Shown: positions 25,659 to 37,215 of the stretch, piece after piece
Numbering within the stretch: position 1 is the stretch's first letter
How the letters are laid out: every line of letters starts with the position of its first letter
Assembly (NCBI RefSeq): GCF_024763615.1
Contig: NC_077224.1
Location: 59,344,712-59,408,711 of the forward strand
DNA length: 64,000 nt
DNA from: Phlebotomus papatasi
Taxonomy: Eukaryota > Arthropoda > Insecta > Diptera > Psychodidae
Reading direction: 5' to 3'
Program-made: the position numbers and the translations under genes
The notes under the pieces: model-generated
The model's database searches: none
What the model was told of the DNA's origin: nothing
What the model saw: the letters and a program-made list of their open reading frames with translations, nothing else

Positions 25659-25877
25659 GGGTAAGATGGGGTAATTTGGAATCATGTCTAATTTGGAACT
25701 TTGAGATTTCATAACAGTTTTACTAGAAGACAAAAGAAAAAACAACGAAGAAGTACTCTTGAATGTAAAGTCATACTACTTCGTGGTTTTGTTTTTCTCT
25801 TTGACCATCTGAAACAGAGAGAAAATCCCAAAATTCAAAAAAAAAAGATTCAGAATTGCCTCATCTTACTCTACTTT
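25659..25877. mobile_element. TA-flanked MITE, TAGGGTAAGATGGGG
   Basis: The left end TAGGGTAAGATGGGGTAATT matches, inverted and diverged, the right end AATTGCCTCATCTTACTCTA. Confidence 0.65.
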
Positions 25878-26389
25878 ATATGAATTTATATACACTATAA
25901 GGTCCTTGTCCACTGAAGAAATAGCCGACATAAGTTTAAGCAGTGGAGACATAACAATCAGTGTTTACAACTACCCCATGTTTACCATGCCTTAGTTGAT
26001 CCTATAGCGAGTTATCGATATTTCGATATGAGAACGTTTCGCATTCAACAAAGATACTGCAAATCCATACTGAATCTTAACAGGATAAAGGTAGCAGCTA
26101 ATCTTTGAGAGACTGGTTCCACGACGGATCTTCGACTTATTTCATTTATGGAATTAGGGTGGAGTAACCACTTATCGCCAATTTTAAGAAAAACTGAAAT
26201 TAACTGTATTATAACTTTTGATCCCTTTATAACTCAAATTTGACACAAAGTTACTTAGATATATTGGCTCTAGATTCGTCAAATCAAAAGTCCTACAATT
26301 TAGAGTATGTAAAAACCAAAAATTCATGAAAATTCGAGGAACAAAAAATAAGGCCGGAAGCCGGAATTACAAGCTGACCGGAATTAGGC

Positions 26390-26428
26390 ATACTTACCCT
26401 ATGCTCAAATTTGCCATGGTTTGTCTTA
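26390..26428 (-). mobile_element. Left remnant of a split ACAGTAGACTCTC-family MITE
   Basis: ATGCTCAAATTTGCCATGGTTTGTCTTA matches the interior of the copies at 45295 and 53700. The sequence resumes at 29030, after the 26429-29029 insertion. Confidence 0.75.
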
Positions 26429-29029
26429 CAAGGGGAGGAACCCAACTGTCTCCCGCGGATCGGGACGAAACTTGGCATGTAAGTAGGGTCCATATAGAAA
26501 GTTAACCAGCCACTGGCTTTTTACTGTGCGGCCATTAGAAGTAGTCATTGTGACCATTCATAGTCATGAATTTCTTATATATGAAAGATTCTTTTAACAT
26601 TGGTTGCTATTTTTCTTTGACCTGAAAATGCGTTTTAATGATGTTAAAGTTTGGTTTGTGAGTTACTGATGAACGTCAGAACCCTTTCATGCGATACACC
26701 TTCATGGTAATGTCATAGGTCATCCGAGTAAACATTATACTTTTTCAAGGAAAATAATATTTTTAATATCAGCGAATTTTTCTTTCTGATTATTTAAAAA
26801 TGGCGAATGGGAGAAATTTCTTATTCTTCTGTTCCTTCTTTTCCTCTTTAAATTTTATTCCTGTCGGATTTCTTTTACTTTCTGGTAAGATCCACATTGC
26901 ATACTTTTTCATCTTCAATTTGTTTTATTACAAAAATATTTGTTTTTTGTTCATATGTCTGCCATTTTTTATTCGATTTTGATGAGTAAGTAGTCGTTAG
27001 AAAGGTCCCAATGAGCTCTATAACATACCCAAAAATCATAAAAATCGGAAAATTACAACTGTTTGTGAGATTAAAATAACCGAGATCTTGGAAAGCGGGC
27101 AGAGAAGCACAACTGGTGGTGGTGGCCCGACAAGATTACTCTTGTTAAGGGTGTGTTGATGAACTCGTAGCTCAGGATCGACTGACGTTCTGTTGAGAGC
27201 GCACCATCTAAGGCACATAAGCTTAAAGATGCACACCCTTCACCTCCCACTCAGAGGGCTAACCCTAAGGGACAAGGCACATTACGTACCCAATGAGTCT
27301 TTGGGAATTCAAAATAACGGCAGGGTCTTTAGCCGCGGAACCGATTAGTCTTACATGTTAAATTTTCAAGGTAAAATATACTTCTTCGGCTGAATTAACG
27401 TTTGACTACATTAACAGCGAATTACATTAAAATTATGTGGTTAGTTTTGTCTATATGAGTTTTAATTTACTTTTTAAAATTCTACTTTGAAATGTTTGGA
27501 AAATATTAAAAAAAAAAAAAACAATAATAGTTAGTCTGAAATTTTCAAAAATACACATTTTCTATAAAATATAAAAATATTGGATTTTTTATCATAAGTA
27601 ATCATTAGCCGTACTCACTATGGCGTTGTTATCTCGTAATCTCCGTAATCTGTTATCTTGTTATAATTTTCCATTCATAAAAATGAATTTTATGAATGGA
27701 AAATTATAACAAGATAACAGATTACGGAGATTACGAGATAACAACGCCATAGTGAGTACGGCTATTATCATCAATATGTAATTTAAAATTTTTGTACAAT
27801 TTCAGGAAGAACACAATTTATTAAAAAAAAATATAAGAAAATTTTGATACCTATTTTGCGTTACAAATTCCTTCATGCGAGATATCGAGTTTGGAAATTG
27901 TGGAGATAGAAGATAGTGGTCTTCGGCAAAATGGAAAAGCAAGAAATTTGTCATCCTGACCTGACCCTATGATATCATTAGGGATCTGCGAAAGATCTTC
28001 CAAGTTTGCAAAAAATTTAATATGAACTATTGTATTCTCCTACTCTATCTTTTATTTATTCGAACAATGCAAATATATATAGATATTAGACTTCCTTGAA
28101 TATTAATGGAAATTACGCAAGATTATTGCAGTTATATTTTTATTCAATTAACGGGATACTACTTTATTAGAAAGAAAAGAATTTTACGATATGCTACTTT
28201 AGGTGATTTAGGACAGAAGATATGATCTTCCAGTTGCATTTGGTTTTCTGTCTATAACTGCAAAACTACTTGACCAAACATAAACAATAATATTTATATG
28301 AAAATGAAACGTCTCGATCCGCTCTATAATTTTGTAGAATATTTAAACATCGTCAAACCTCCTCTAGTAGCGCTAAAATCGCTTTCAAAGTTTTGACCTT
28401 GAAATTTTGACAGTTGTAATTTTCCGATTTTTATGATTTTTGGGTATGTTATAAAGCTCATTGGGACCTTCCTAACGACTACTTACTCATCAAAATCGAA
28501 TAAAAAATGGCAGACATATGAATATAAAACAAACATTTTTGTAATAAAAAAAAAATGAAGACGAAAACAAAAAGAAAGTAAAAGAAATCCGGCAGCAGTA
28601 AAATTTAAAGAGGAAAAGAAGGAACAGAAGAATAAGAAATTTCTCCCATTCGCTATTTTTAAATAATCAGAAAGAAAAATTTGCTGATATTAAAAATATT
28701 ATTTTCCTTGAAAAAGTATAATGTTTACTCGGATGACCTATGACATTACCATGAAGGTGTATCGCATGAAAGGGTTCTGACGTTCATCAGTAACTCACAA
28801 ACCAAACTTTAACATCATTAAAACGCATTTTCAGGTCAAAGAAAAATAGCAACAAATGTTAAAAGAATCTTTCATATATAAGAAATTCATGACTATGAAT
28901 GGTCACAATGACTACTTCTAATGGCCGCACAGTAAAAAGCCAGTGGCTGGTTAACTTTCTATATGGACCCTACACTTACATGCCAAGTTTCGTCCCGATC
29001 CGCGGGAGACAGTTGGGTTCCTCCCCTTG
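26429..29029. mobile_element. 2.6-kb foldback-like element with about 0.6-kb inverted arms
   Basis: The termini CAAGGGGAGGAACCCAACTG and CAGTTGGGTTCCTCCCCTTG are exact complements. The arms 26429-27062 and 28410-29029 stay alignable throughout with small indels. The 1.35 kb centre has no transposase-like frame and carries a second, perfect palindrome. TTA flanks both ends (26426-26428, 29030-29032). It lies inside an older MITE, whose empty-site sequence is seen at 45.4 and 53.9 kb. Probably non-autonomous, moved by an enzyme encoded elsewhere. Confidence 0.85.
27607..27763. repeat. Perfect 76-bp inverted repeat with 5-bp loop
   Basis: Arms 27607-27682 and 27688-27763 are exact complements around ATGAA. 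The arms start AGCCGTACTCACTATGGCG. It is nested in the centre of the foldback-like element; ATT flanks both sides, a possible 3-bp target duplication. Confidence 0.9.
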
Positions 29030-29240
29030 TTAGTCATGATGTGATTTTACATTATTAAGGAATTTTTACTAAATTTACCATAAATATGAAAATGTAAACT
29101 TAGTATGAATTTGCAGATGGACAAAAAATCGTTACATTTCAAACAATTTTGCACCCGAATTTCTCTCTAATTTGGGTGACATTTCGGTACCAACTGCCCG
29201 AATTTGAGAAATTCCCACTGTACCATATTGGTTTTTTAAA
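29030..29240 (-). mobile_element. Right remnant of the split ACAGTAGACTCTC-family MITE
   Basis: GTCATGATGTGATTTTACATTATTAAGG through CCGAATTTGAGAAATTCCCACTGTA continues the family interrupted at 26428. Confidence 0.75.
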
Positions 29241-30235
29241 ACAGTCTTCGCTAGGATAGATTTTTTCCTATTGCATTCGGCTTTTCCTGATCTTTGAATG
29301 CCCTCATCAACCCGAATCAACCGGTAGTTGCAGACTTGTTTACCCTTAGATGGAAACGCTGAAGAACGTTAGGATTATTATTAATCGTGTGAAGAGATAC
29401 AATCTTTGTTCGTATTCCAGACCATATAAGAAAATTTCCAGGAGACTCACTTTTTATTGGGGATGCTTTTTCCGCGTACCATTTACAAAGTTTCTCGTTA
29501 TGACCGATAGCATTACTTATTCATCTATATAGCCTAACCTCTCTATTTTCTTAAAAGACAAATTTTTAGAAAATTTTTAATTAGGATTGTTTTTTAAGAG
29601 CAAATGATCGTTCAGACTGCAATTGCTTTTGACTTTACAATTTAAAAACTTTTAGGTGCTAAGCTGAGCTTCTAGTCTAAAGACTGTACGTACAACACTT
29701 TATCGATAAATCTACTAAGGCCCACAATGCCCTTTTGATCACTTTCCGAAGATTTCAAAATCCAGAATAACAAGCAATTTTAATAGTTTTTATGAATCCA
29801 GTGGATTATTCCTCCCTAATATCGGTCAGATTCAGTATTCAGTCAAATTTTTCTGAAAAAATCTTATTTGATAAGGAATTAGAGAAAGTTAATCCTTATG
29901 GCTAAAACCTAGGTCTCAAGCTCGTATAAGACTTATCATGTGCTCCATAAGGCTTAACTGGCATAATTTCTCAATAAACAAGATTTTTGCGAAAATTTTA
30001 ACTTCGAACTGTAAGAGAGAACTGGCAAGTTTGAGACACTTTTCTATATTTTGACTTTAACTTTAAACTTTAAACAATATTTTCACAACTCAGAAAATTA
30101 TCTTGGAATTTTGTATAGCGCTTAGTATACTCACTAGTATAGACTTTATTAAAATAACTCGACTAGTGTTTTTGTTACATTTATTTAAATAATCAAAGAA
30201 TAATTTACCGCATCTCAAACATGTGCTCCCCTATA
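29241..30235. other. AT-rich non-coding stretch
   Basis: No gene, RNA or clear repeat recognised. Confidence 0.4.
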
Positions 30236-30382
30236 TTAACCCTTTAAGGACGATTGGGTCACCGGTGACCCAAAAATAAAATTTTTCCTACGGCCTTCTC
30301 AAGCCATGTTTTGGTCTAAAAAGTCAGAAAAGTGATTTTTTCAGACACACATTTTTTGACCTTCTCGTCCTTAAAGGGTTAA
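30236..30382. mobile_element. piggyBac-like MITE, TTAA-CCCTTTAAGGACG (copy 1)
   Basis: TTAA target sites flank CCCTTTAAGGACG...CGTCCTTAAAGGG. TTAA duplication with CCC..GGG ends is the piggyBac hallmark. The near-palindrome GGGTCACCGGTGACCC is subterminal. Confidence 0.85.
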
Positions 30383-30895
30383 GTTCAATTGATGTTATAC
30401 AAATTATGAAAAATCACTGCAATTGCTTGTATTTTAGAAATCCCGGAAATTCGTCTACCCTGAGTAATATCAAGCGAAGTGACGACAGTTTAAGTCTTCG
30501 TAATATCAGTCTTAAAATTTCAAGCCCCTCTTCTTAAGTGATCAAGCTTCAAAAAATTCAGAAAATGTCGATATCCTAAAGCTATTTCTTGTGTTTTTTC
30601 AAAAAACGTAACTTGCGAAAAACAAGTTTTTTTTAAACATTGTACGATTGATTTTCAAAAAATATTGAAATAAAATTATTTTAATTATGATTATTTAACA
30701 TTTTTTTTGATTTTTCGAAATCTGTTTAATGTATTAACTTAAGATTTTTGCGTTGTCCATAAGTGTGTATAACATCCATAAGTGTAGACTCCACTCTACA
30801 TGCTTCACTTGCCCTATTTCTATTTCTCGATATTTAAAAGCTTACAAAAGTAATCGTTTTTAAATTAAGTTTTAATATTTTGCTTTCTGAATGTT

Positions 30896-31043
30896 TTAAC
30901 CCTTTAAGGACATGAAGGTAAAAAAAATGTGAGTCTGAAAAAGCACTTTTTCGGACTTTTTAGACCAAAAAATAGCTTGAGAAGGCCTAAGGAAAAATTC
31001 CATTTTTGGGGCACCGGTGACCCAATCGTCCTTAAAGGGTCAA
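30896..31043. mobile_element. piggyBac-like MITE (copy 2, opposite orientation)
   Basis: Same termini and the GGCACCGGTGACCCAATCG block as copy 1, reversed. The right TTAA has become TCAA. Confidence 0.8.
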
Positions 31044-31202
31044 TTTTGTTTAGGAATTTTTAATTAGGGAAAGAAAAACCTTAATCCTTGAACTATTTTC
31101 AAAATGTTCACTTTTTACTTTTCATTTTTATGAAAAACATTTTCACTGGGAAAAGAAAAAAAAGGAAAATGCAGAAAATTCACTGGGATTAGAGATCATC
31201 CG

Positions 31203-31270
31203 CCACGAGAGGGCACTGTTTTCTCCCGTGTGTGGCGCTGGTAGCTGTTCTCAATTTTTAATTCCCATGC
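31203..31270 (+). promoter_or_regulatory. CTCF-like motif in a repeated 66-bp segment (inverted mate of 14.6 kb)
   Basis: CCACGAGAGGGCACTG at 31203-31218 fits the CTCF core except one position. It is followed by TTTTCTCCCGYRYGTGGCGCTGG as in the 14595-14660 segment, in opposite orientation. Confidence 0.35.
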
Positions 31271-32355
31271 TTTTAGACGACAAGATAAACCTAAGAATTT
31301 TCGCAAATCTCCTAAATTCTCATTTTTTTGTTATGTTTGAGATACTTTTTACGCGAATGGTCCATAAAAATTGCATAAATTGTAGATTTTCTTTTATAAA
31401 GTTTAATAAATTGATTTTTGGATTTAGTGTTGTGTTGATAAAATAGTCAGTTTGTGTTAAAAGCTTTTGGTGATTCCAAGACATAATTAATAAAAAGAAC
31501 ACAAAGCTTGAGGAAAAGATTGAGTTTCGAGTAAGTAGAACTATTTAGAAAAAGTCAATATTAATATGTTCTAAAGACCAGTAAAATTGTTTACAGTCAG
31601 AAGAGAGAATGAACAAGAATTGCAGAAAGGTGTCAAAGTTGAAAACGAATATTCCAATAAATAGTGTGAAATATATCTGCAGTGCTTGATGTCTTTTATG
31701 CCTTTTTCTCTCCCTCACCTCTTTGAATTCGTGATTCCTCTGGTGGCATTTTTATTCTCGTGTGGCTGCATATTCTTCAATTCTTCTCAAATGCTGTTGG
31801 GGACTATCCATGTACCATCCGGAGTGAATGAAGCGCGCATAATGCGTTTCCAACAAACGGAAACATGGTGTTGTAGAACACAAAGTGCCTCACGTTGGGC
31901 TCTTGGGCTTCCACAATATACAGATTGAGGAAGGTATCAAAAGACAACCACGACTACATAAGTATTGAGACGATAATCTCCAAAGGTATGCTGCTTGTCT
32001 GTTACTTATGGGGCTTTTTTTCTCCCTTCTTTTGCGCCATATAACAACACTTTAGATGCTGCCGAAAACCACAAAACCTGGTGTGAACATGAATCATGGC
32101 TCATGGAAGATGAGGAAAAAGGTATTAAAGAAATAAAATGAACCGCCATCGGATCATCGAGGAGAAGATGAAATACAAAAGAACTTTGTGGTTTCATTCG
32201 CGGAAGGGCTTTCTTCAGAAACATTTGCACAGAGCTTTTTCTGAGAGCTTGTCGTAATTCTAATATTTCATCACGATACAGAAATCTTATATTGTATGAC
32301 TGTGCTAATAAATAATTTTTCTACTAAATTTAATAATTTTTTAGACACATAGTTG
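31271..32355. other. Non-coding stretch with a unique island at 31.65-32.25 kb
   Basis: The plus-strand frame at 31686-31928 starts with hydrophobic residues, but I can identify neither exon boundaries nor a family. Left unassigned. Confidence 0.3.
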
Positions 32356-33477
32356 TAGGGGAAAGTGCGCTCCCTTCGGACGACTGAAGCTTCGCATATT
32401 TCATTTTTTTCCAATGTGTTTTAAATAAATTTAGTCCATTGTATTTTAGTACAAAAGAAAAGAACTGTGTGTGAAATCCATTAGAAACATAGGAAAAAAA
32501 AAGCTTGGGCCAATTTTGAGAAAAACTGAAAAAAACTATTTTTAAGGAATATTAATTATTGGGGATGTAAAATTATTTAAAAATCGATACTTAACCGGTT
32601 CATTACCGATGAAGACCGATACAGACGGGTACGAAATTTCAATACCTTTCCAAAAAATCCAAATTTAACCAAATCGGTTGAAAAATGGGCCCTCCAAATT
32701 GATGTTGACCTTTGGCCTTCAATAATTTAAAATGGTTATAGGTATTCCGGTATACCTATTCCGGTTATAGGTATGTTTGGGCGAGATTTTCACCTGGACT
32801 AGCTATAAAACATATCCGAAAATCATTGAAAAAGCTTGGGCCAATTTTAAGGAAAACTGAAAAAACATGGTTTTGGAGGGGTGGGGATGGGATTAGGGGA
32901 AAAAGGGGAAAAACGTCTAGAGACATTGTTTTTTTATTGGGGGTCATCGAAGACCGGAAGTCGATATCTCTTACCATTTGACCTCTAGATCGAGAACAAA
33001 TTTAAGGTGAACTATAAAAATTTTCCGAAAAAAATTATTCTAAATCGGTACTTAACCGGTTCATTACAGATGAAAACCGATACATCCGGGTTCAGAATTT
33101 CAATACCAAATCACGTGAAAAATGGGCCCTCCAAAATAGTAGACCTTTGACCTTCAATAATTCAAAATGGCGAATTTTCCGGTTATAGGTATGTTTGAGC
33201 GAAATGTTTGCCTGGACTACCTCTAAAACATATCCAAAAATCATTGGAAAAGCTTGGGCCAATTTTGAAAAAAACCAAAAAAACATGGAAGACTGGAATC
33301 GAAGACTGGAATCGAAGACTGGAAGTCGATATCTCTTATCGTTTAAGCTCCAGAACGGTGACAAGTTGAAAAAAAGACGATTATATAACTGCTCTCTCTT
33401 TGAGTTCGAGCCATTCGAGCAGTAAAAATTGAGTTGTCCGAAGCTTGAGTCGTCCGAAGGTAGCGTGTTTTCCCCTA
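32356..33477. mobile_element. 1.1-kb TA-flanked element, TAGGGGAAAGTGCGCTCCCTTCGG
   Basis: The left end (TAGGGGAAAGTGCGCTCCC..CGGACGACTGAAGCTTCG) pairs imperfectly with the right end (CGAAGCTTGAGTCGTCCGAAGG..CCCCTA). The interior contains two diverged copies of the CCGGTTCATTAC..GAT repeat (32590, 33055). The 145-codon minus frame inside looks like translated repeat. Confidence 0.7.
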
Positions 33478-33691
33478 TATTGTATATATCAAATAGAGAC
33501 CTAAGGTGTAACGGGCTTGGAAGACACATCCCTCATTATAATCTAATCTATATGTGTACAGCTGGTGCTTAGAGCTTTGAAGCTATCGACGAGAGTCGAA
33601 AAATGAACAATAAATCGGTTTTGACGACCCTCTATTATGATTGTCAAAATTAATAATGTCGGTAACTCAAGTTTTTCAAACCATCTCTGTT

Positions 33692-33803
33692 ATGGGCTCT
33701 ACACACTAGAAAAATTTATGTCCATATTAATGTGAATTCCCTACGTTTGTGTAGGAAAAACTCTTCAATATGGACATAACTTTCTCTAGTGTGTAGAGGC
33801 TAT
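33692..33803. mobile_element. MITE, GTCTACACAC family (copy 3)
   Basis: Ends GGGCTCTACACACTAGA and CTAGTGTGTAGAGGCTA; AATTTATGTCCATAT and ATATGGACATAA pair inside. A partial sister arm lies at about 34005-34076. Confidence 0.8.
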
Positions 33804-34470
33804 CACGGGTGTCTATTTAAAAATCTATTTTCAAATAGACACAAATAATTACCTCGAGCTGAACGCATTTCGAGGTCGTCTGTAAAGAATCTCAGCTACC
33901 ATAAGCTCATCTGGGCTTATCACTGGTAATTTTTTATTTAAAGTAGTTTGAGTACAGATGACTAACAAAAGAAAAAAAATCATTGGAAACGGTTAACAAT
34001 TGAAAATTTTTTCCTACACAAACATAGGGAATTTGGTTCAATATGGACATAAATTTCTCTAGTGTGGAGATGCCATAATAGAGATAAAAGATTTTACAAA
34101 AGTAAGCATAATGAAACTATCATGAAATTAGCATTAAATTTATTTAACAAACCACACCGACAGGTGTAATAACGAATCAATCTTTTGGTATTTAAATATT
34201 TAAATCAATATTTAAAATATTATTGGAGCGATTTACATGCACATGTCCAAGTATTTTAGAAACCACAATGTACAGGCGTTTCACTTAATTGTCAATATTA
34301 TTATTGCATCAGATTTGACCAATGTATACACAACTTCTTATAATTTATGAGCATTAATACAAGTCATTAACCGATTCTACAGTTAAAAAACTATAAAACA
34401 GCAATTATCGCTAAAATTAATTAAATTTGAGTACTTAATTGAAAATGCTCATTTCCGTGCAATTCAGAGC

Positions 34471-34480
34471 TTTATAAAGA
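34471..34480 (+). promoter_or_regulatory. TATA box of peptide gene 1
   Basis: The TTTATAAAGAAAAG block is 93 bp before the start codon and is shared in position and flanks (CAATT.AGAG.T before it) with 37121 and 39691. Confidence 0.75.
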
Positions 34481-34563
34481 AAAGTTAGACAACACTTCTT
34501 AAATACTAAATATTGAATTCGGATTGAATGGAAGCATTTAAAAGCAAGTTTTTCATTATTAAT

Positions 34564-34986
34564 ATGAAGGAGGTGTTGATGGTATTTTTAACTGTATCCC
34601 TGATAGTCTTAACTGCAGGTAAGAATAATTATCAGTCAAAATTAATAAAAAGGCGAAAAAATATGTCTAAGCATAAGAAAATATTTTACATGAACATGAA
34701 CTTTGGCTTGTTTTCAAATTGAAATTAGAAGAAACTTTGAGGACATATCCGTGTGATAATTTTCCTTATTTTTTTTTTGTTTTCGTGGGAAATTATCTAA
34801 TATTTTGCTAAATATGCCAAAAGTATTATCTGTCGATGACATTCGCACATGGGATCAGCCGTGTTGAAAATATTCGTGTTCTATTGGTTATTTATGATAT
34901 TTACTTTAACTTTTATCATTTTAGCTATGGATCCAGAACCACAAATCAGATATGATGGTATGTGGGGAAATACTATTGGAAAGTAG
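34564..34986 (+). CDS. Small secreted peptide precursor 1 (two exons, 38 aa)
   Basis: Exons 34564-34618 and 34925-34986 join in phase 1 (donor G|GTAAGA, acceptor TTTTAG|CT). Exon 1 gives a signal peptide (MKEVLMVFLTVSLIVLTA). Exon 2 gives a tail starting Met-Asp-Pro-Glu-Pro with the core RYDGMWG and ending Gly-Lys before the stop. An in-frame ATG at 34528 would add 12 residues; I chose 34564 because the paralogues start there. The Gly-Lys end would suit removal of Lys and amidation on Gly, an inference. TATA box upstream and AATAAA (about 35005) downstream. Function unknown: salivary, antimicrobial, venom-like or regulatory peptides are all possible. Paralogous to 37216 and 39781. Confidence 0.7.
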
Positions 34987-35059
34987 ACACAGAAGAAATG
35001 GATTAATAAAGGATGTGAAATACAAGATTCTAAAATTCTCAGATTCTACAGTTTAATAA

Positions 35060-35486
35060 ATCATCTTAGATCAAATTACTTCCAATTAAAAAATAATCAA
35101 GGTACAACAAATATTACACATTCACAAATTAAAACACAAATTAATTCACACACAATCTAATTTACTAGAACTTGCACAAGATAGTAGAAGACAGGGAGAT
35201 ATAATAAATATTCGACCTAGGACTACAAAATATGGTACTAAATCTATTTCATTCAACTCAATAGCTAATTACAATAACCTTCCTATACCATTAAAAAGAA
35301 ATTCTGAAGAATACACACTAAAGAAATTTAAAAAAACTGTAATTGAACTTATGTAAAAGAAATATCACACAAATCTATACAAAATTAAAACTTATGGTGA
35401 GTTTTGTATAGCCTTAAATAGGAACAGCATTGTATCTTTAGGCATGAAATAAACTTCAAATTGAATTGAATTGAATTGAATTGAAA
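35060..35486 (+). mobile_element. 5'-truncated non-LTR retrotransposon, 3' end
   Basis: A frame open from about 35090 to the stop at 35354-35356 ends with TKYGTKSISFN, YNNLP and LKKFKKTVIEL. This resembles the C-terminal end of insect reverse-transcriptase ORFs, where a YNxLP-like motif precedes a final FK helix. A 3' UTR of about 100 bp follows and ends in four to five TTGAA units (35458-35486), a typical non-LTR tail. The RT catalytic region is missing. It lies between peptide genes 1 and 2. Confidence 0.7.
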
Positions 35487-35799
35487 TTTGGATTTTCAAA
35501 GATGGGATTTTGAATATGTCCTTCAATATTTAGAATATGTCCAGTCTGTAAATTTAAACCAGAACTACTAAGGGAGAATATACCTATATTAAATACTTTT
35601 TTAATATTTTTCTTTTTGAAAATTGGTGACTTGCAATATGCAGAACTTTAATGCATTAAAAATTATCTAATTTCATAATAAAAGTATTTGTTTGCCAAGC
35701 GTTGATCATTTTACATGCGTCAAGAAGTTTGTTGTCTTATATGGAAATGTAACTCAAACTGGTCAAGTACGTGGCTATATTACGATTTTTGGGGTCCCG

Positions 35800-36128
35800 G
35801 TCAAAATCCCGAAAGCCAAAATCCCGAAAGCCAAAATTCCGAACGCCAAAATCCCGAAAGCCAAAATCCCGAATGGGCCAAAATCCCGAAAGCCAAAATC
35901 CTGAATTCTTAAAAGTGTCATAGCTACTCCCGCGATTGCACCCCCGCTTGATGGAGGCAAAGGGAAATCTTCTGTGTCTTGGAAAATTATTCTAAACATT
36001 TTCCTCCATATAATTTCACCCTTTCAGGATTTTAAAAATTCGGGATTTTGGCTTTCGGGATTTTGGCTTTCGGGATTTTGGCCTTTTCGGGATTTTGGCC
36101 TTTTCGGGATTTTGGCTTTCGGAATTAT
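35800..36128. repeat. Inverted minisatellite, AATCCCGAAAGCCAA units
   Basis: About six 15-bp units in one orientation (35805-35905) and about six in the opposite orientation (36027-36125) face each other across about 120 bp. Frames across it are translated repeat. A foldback-type element is the likely source. Confidence 0.85.
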
Positions 36129-36406
36129 GGCTGCCACCGCGATTTTTGATATTACGATTTTACAAAAGTAACAATAATCTCCAAAAATTCCACCGTTTGG
36201 CTCCGGAATAGGTTGGGCACCAACGCTAAGACGGCGGTGGACGCATAAGCCTATGTTATTATGCCTCTTAAGAGACGCACGGTTTCAAAGACAGTTTGGT
36301 TTTTAAATAAATAAAATAAACAAATAAATAAATAATGTGATTCTATTTTACCGAAAATTTATCACAATGTATAGAGGACACAATTTATAGATATTAGTTC
36401 AAAGAA

Positions 36407-36930
36407 TTAACCCTTTAACGACGAGACACTTTTTACGGACTGAAAATCAACAATAAAAATTAAACTAAGAAACATAATTAATGACAAGTCTTACATCTAA
36501 CCTTGGAAAGTCCAACAGAATCTGATTCGATGTATTTTGTGCTTCTATGAACGATAGGGACAAAAATAGCCCAAAAATTTAAGTAATTTTTCTGATAATA
36601 CCAATGAATAATATTTTTCGCTTTAGTGAAAAATATTACGTATGAGTATTGTAGTTTTTATTGCCAAAAGGGTTTTGCTTAAAAATAAATTGGAAGTATA
36701 AAAAATAAATAAAATCAATTATGAATTTGAGAATTTAAAAATTCGCAATTTTTGAGCTTAAATATTTACTACATAGCAAATAGCTAGAGACTTGCAAAAA
36801 ATATTCTAGATTCCTTCAACCTTCTACTTTACAATTATGTACAGACATAAGAAAAAAATAACTTTAGGTTGTCAGGAAAAATTATTTTCTTTATGGGACA
36901 CCGGTGTTCCAATCGTCCTTAAAGGGTTAA
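36407..36930. mobile_element. piggyBac-like element (long copy)
   Basis: TTAACCCTTTAACGACGAG and CGTCCTTAAAGGGTTAA ends with the GGACACCGGTGTTCCAATCG subterminal block. At about 520 bp it is longer than the 130-150 bp copies, but has no transposase frame. Confidence 0.8.
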
Positions 36931-37120
36931 TGTCACTTTTTTTCAATATTTATTGCTAAGCCACACAAATGACCAATCTGTAGACAACTTAATATACTTT
37001 GTCAATTATTTACAGCTCATTAATTGTTTCAATTAATTAATGAACAATAAAATAGCAATGAACGAGAAAATTAATTGAATTTGATTTATTGATAATATCC
37101 ATTTCCTTACAATTTAGAGC

Positions 37121-37130
37121 TATATAAAGA
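37121..37130 (+). promoter_or_regulatory. TATA box of peptide gene 2
   Basis: TATATAAAGAAAAG, 95 bp before the start codon. Upstream AATTGAATTTGATT and ATTTCCTTACAATTTAGAGC are also kept in gene 4. Confidence 0.8.
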
Positions 37131-37215
37131 AAAGCTGGATGGCATTTTTCAAATAAGACTGATTTCAGATTCAGTTTAATTCGTTAAATTAAACGTTAAG
37201 TTAGTCATAGTGAAT

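Noticed and set aside
33092..33529. 145-codon minus-strand frame
   Set aside because: Overlaps the right half of a 1.1-kb MITE-like element with internal repeats; the translation is of repeat sequence.
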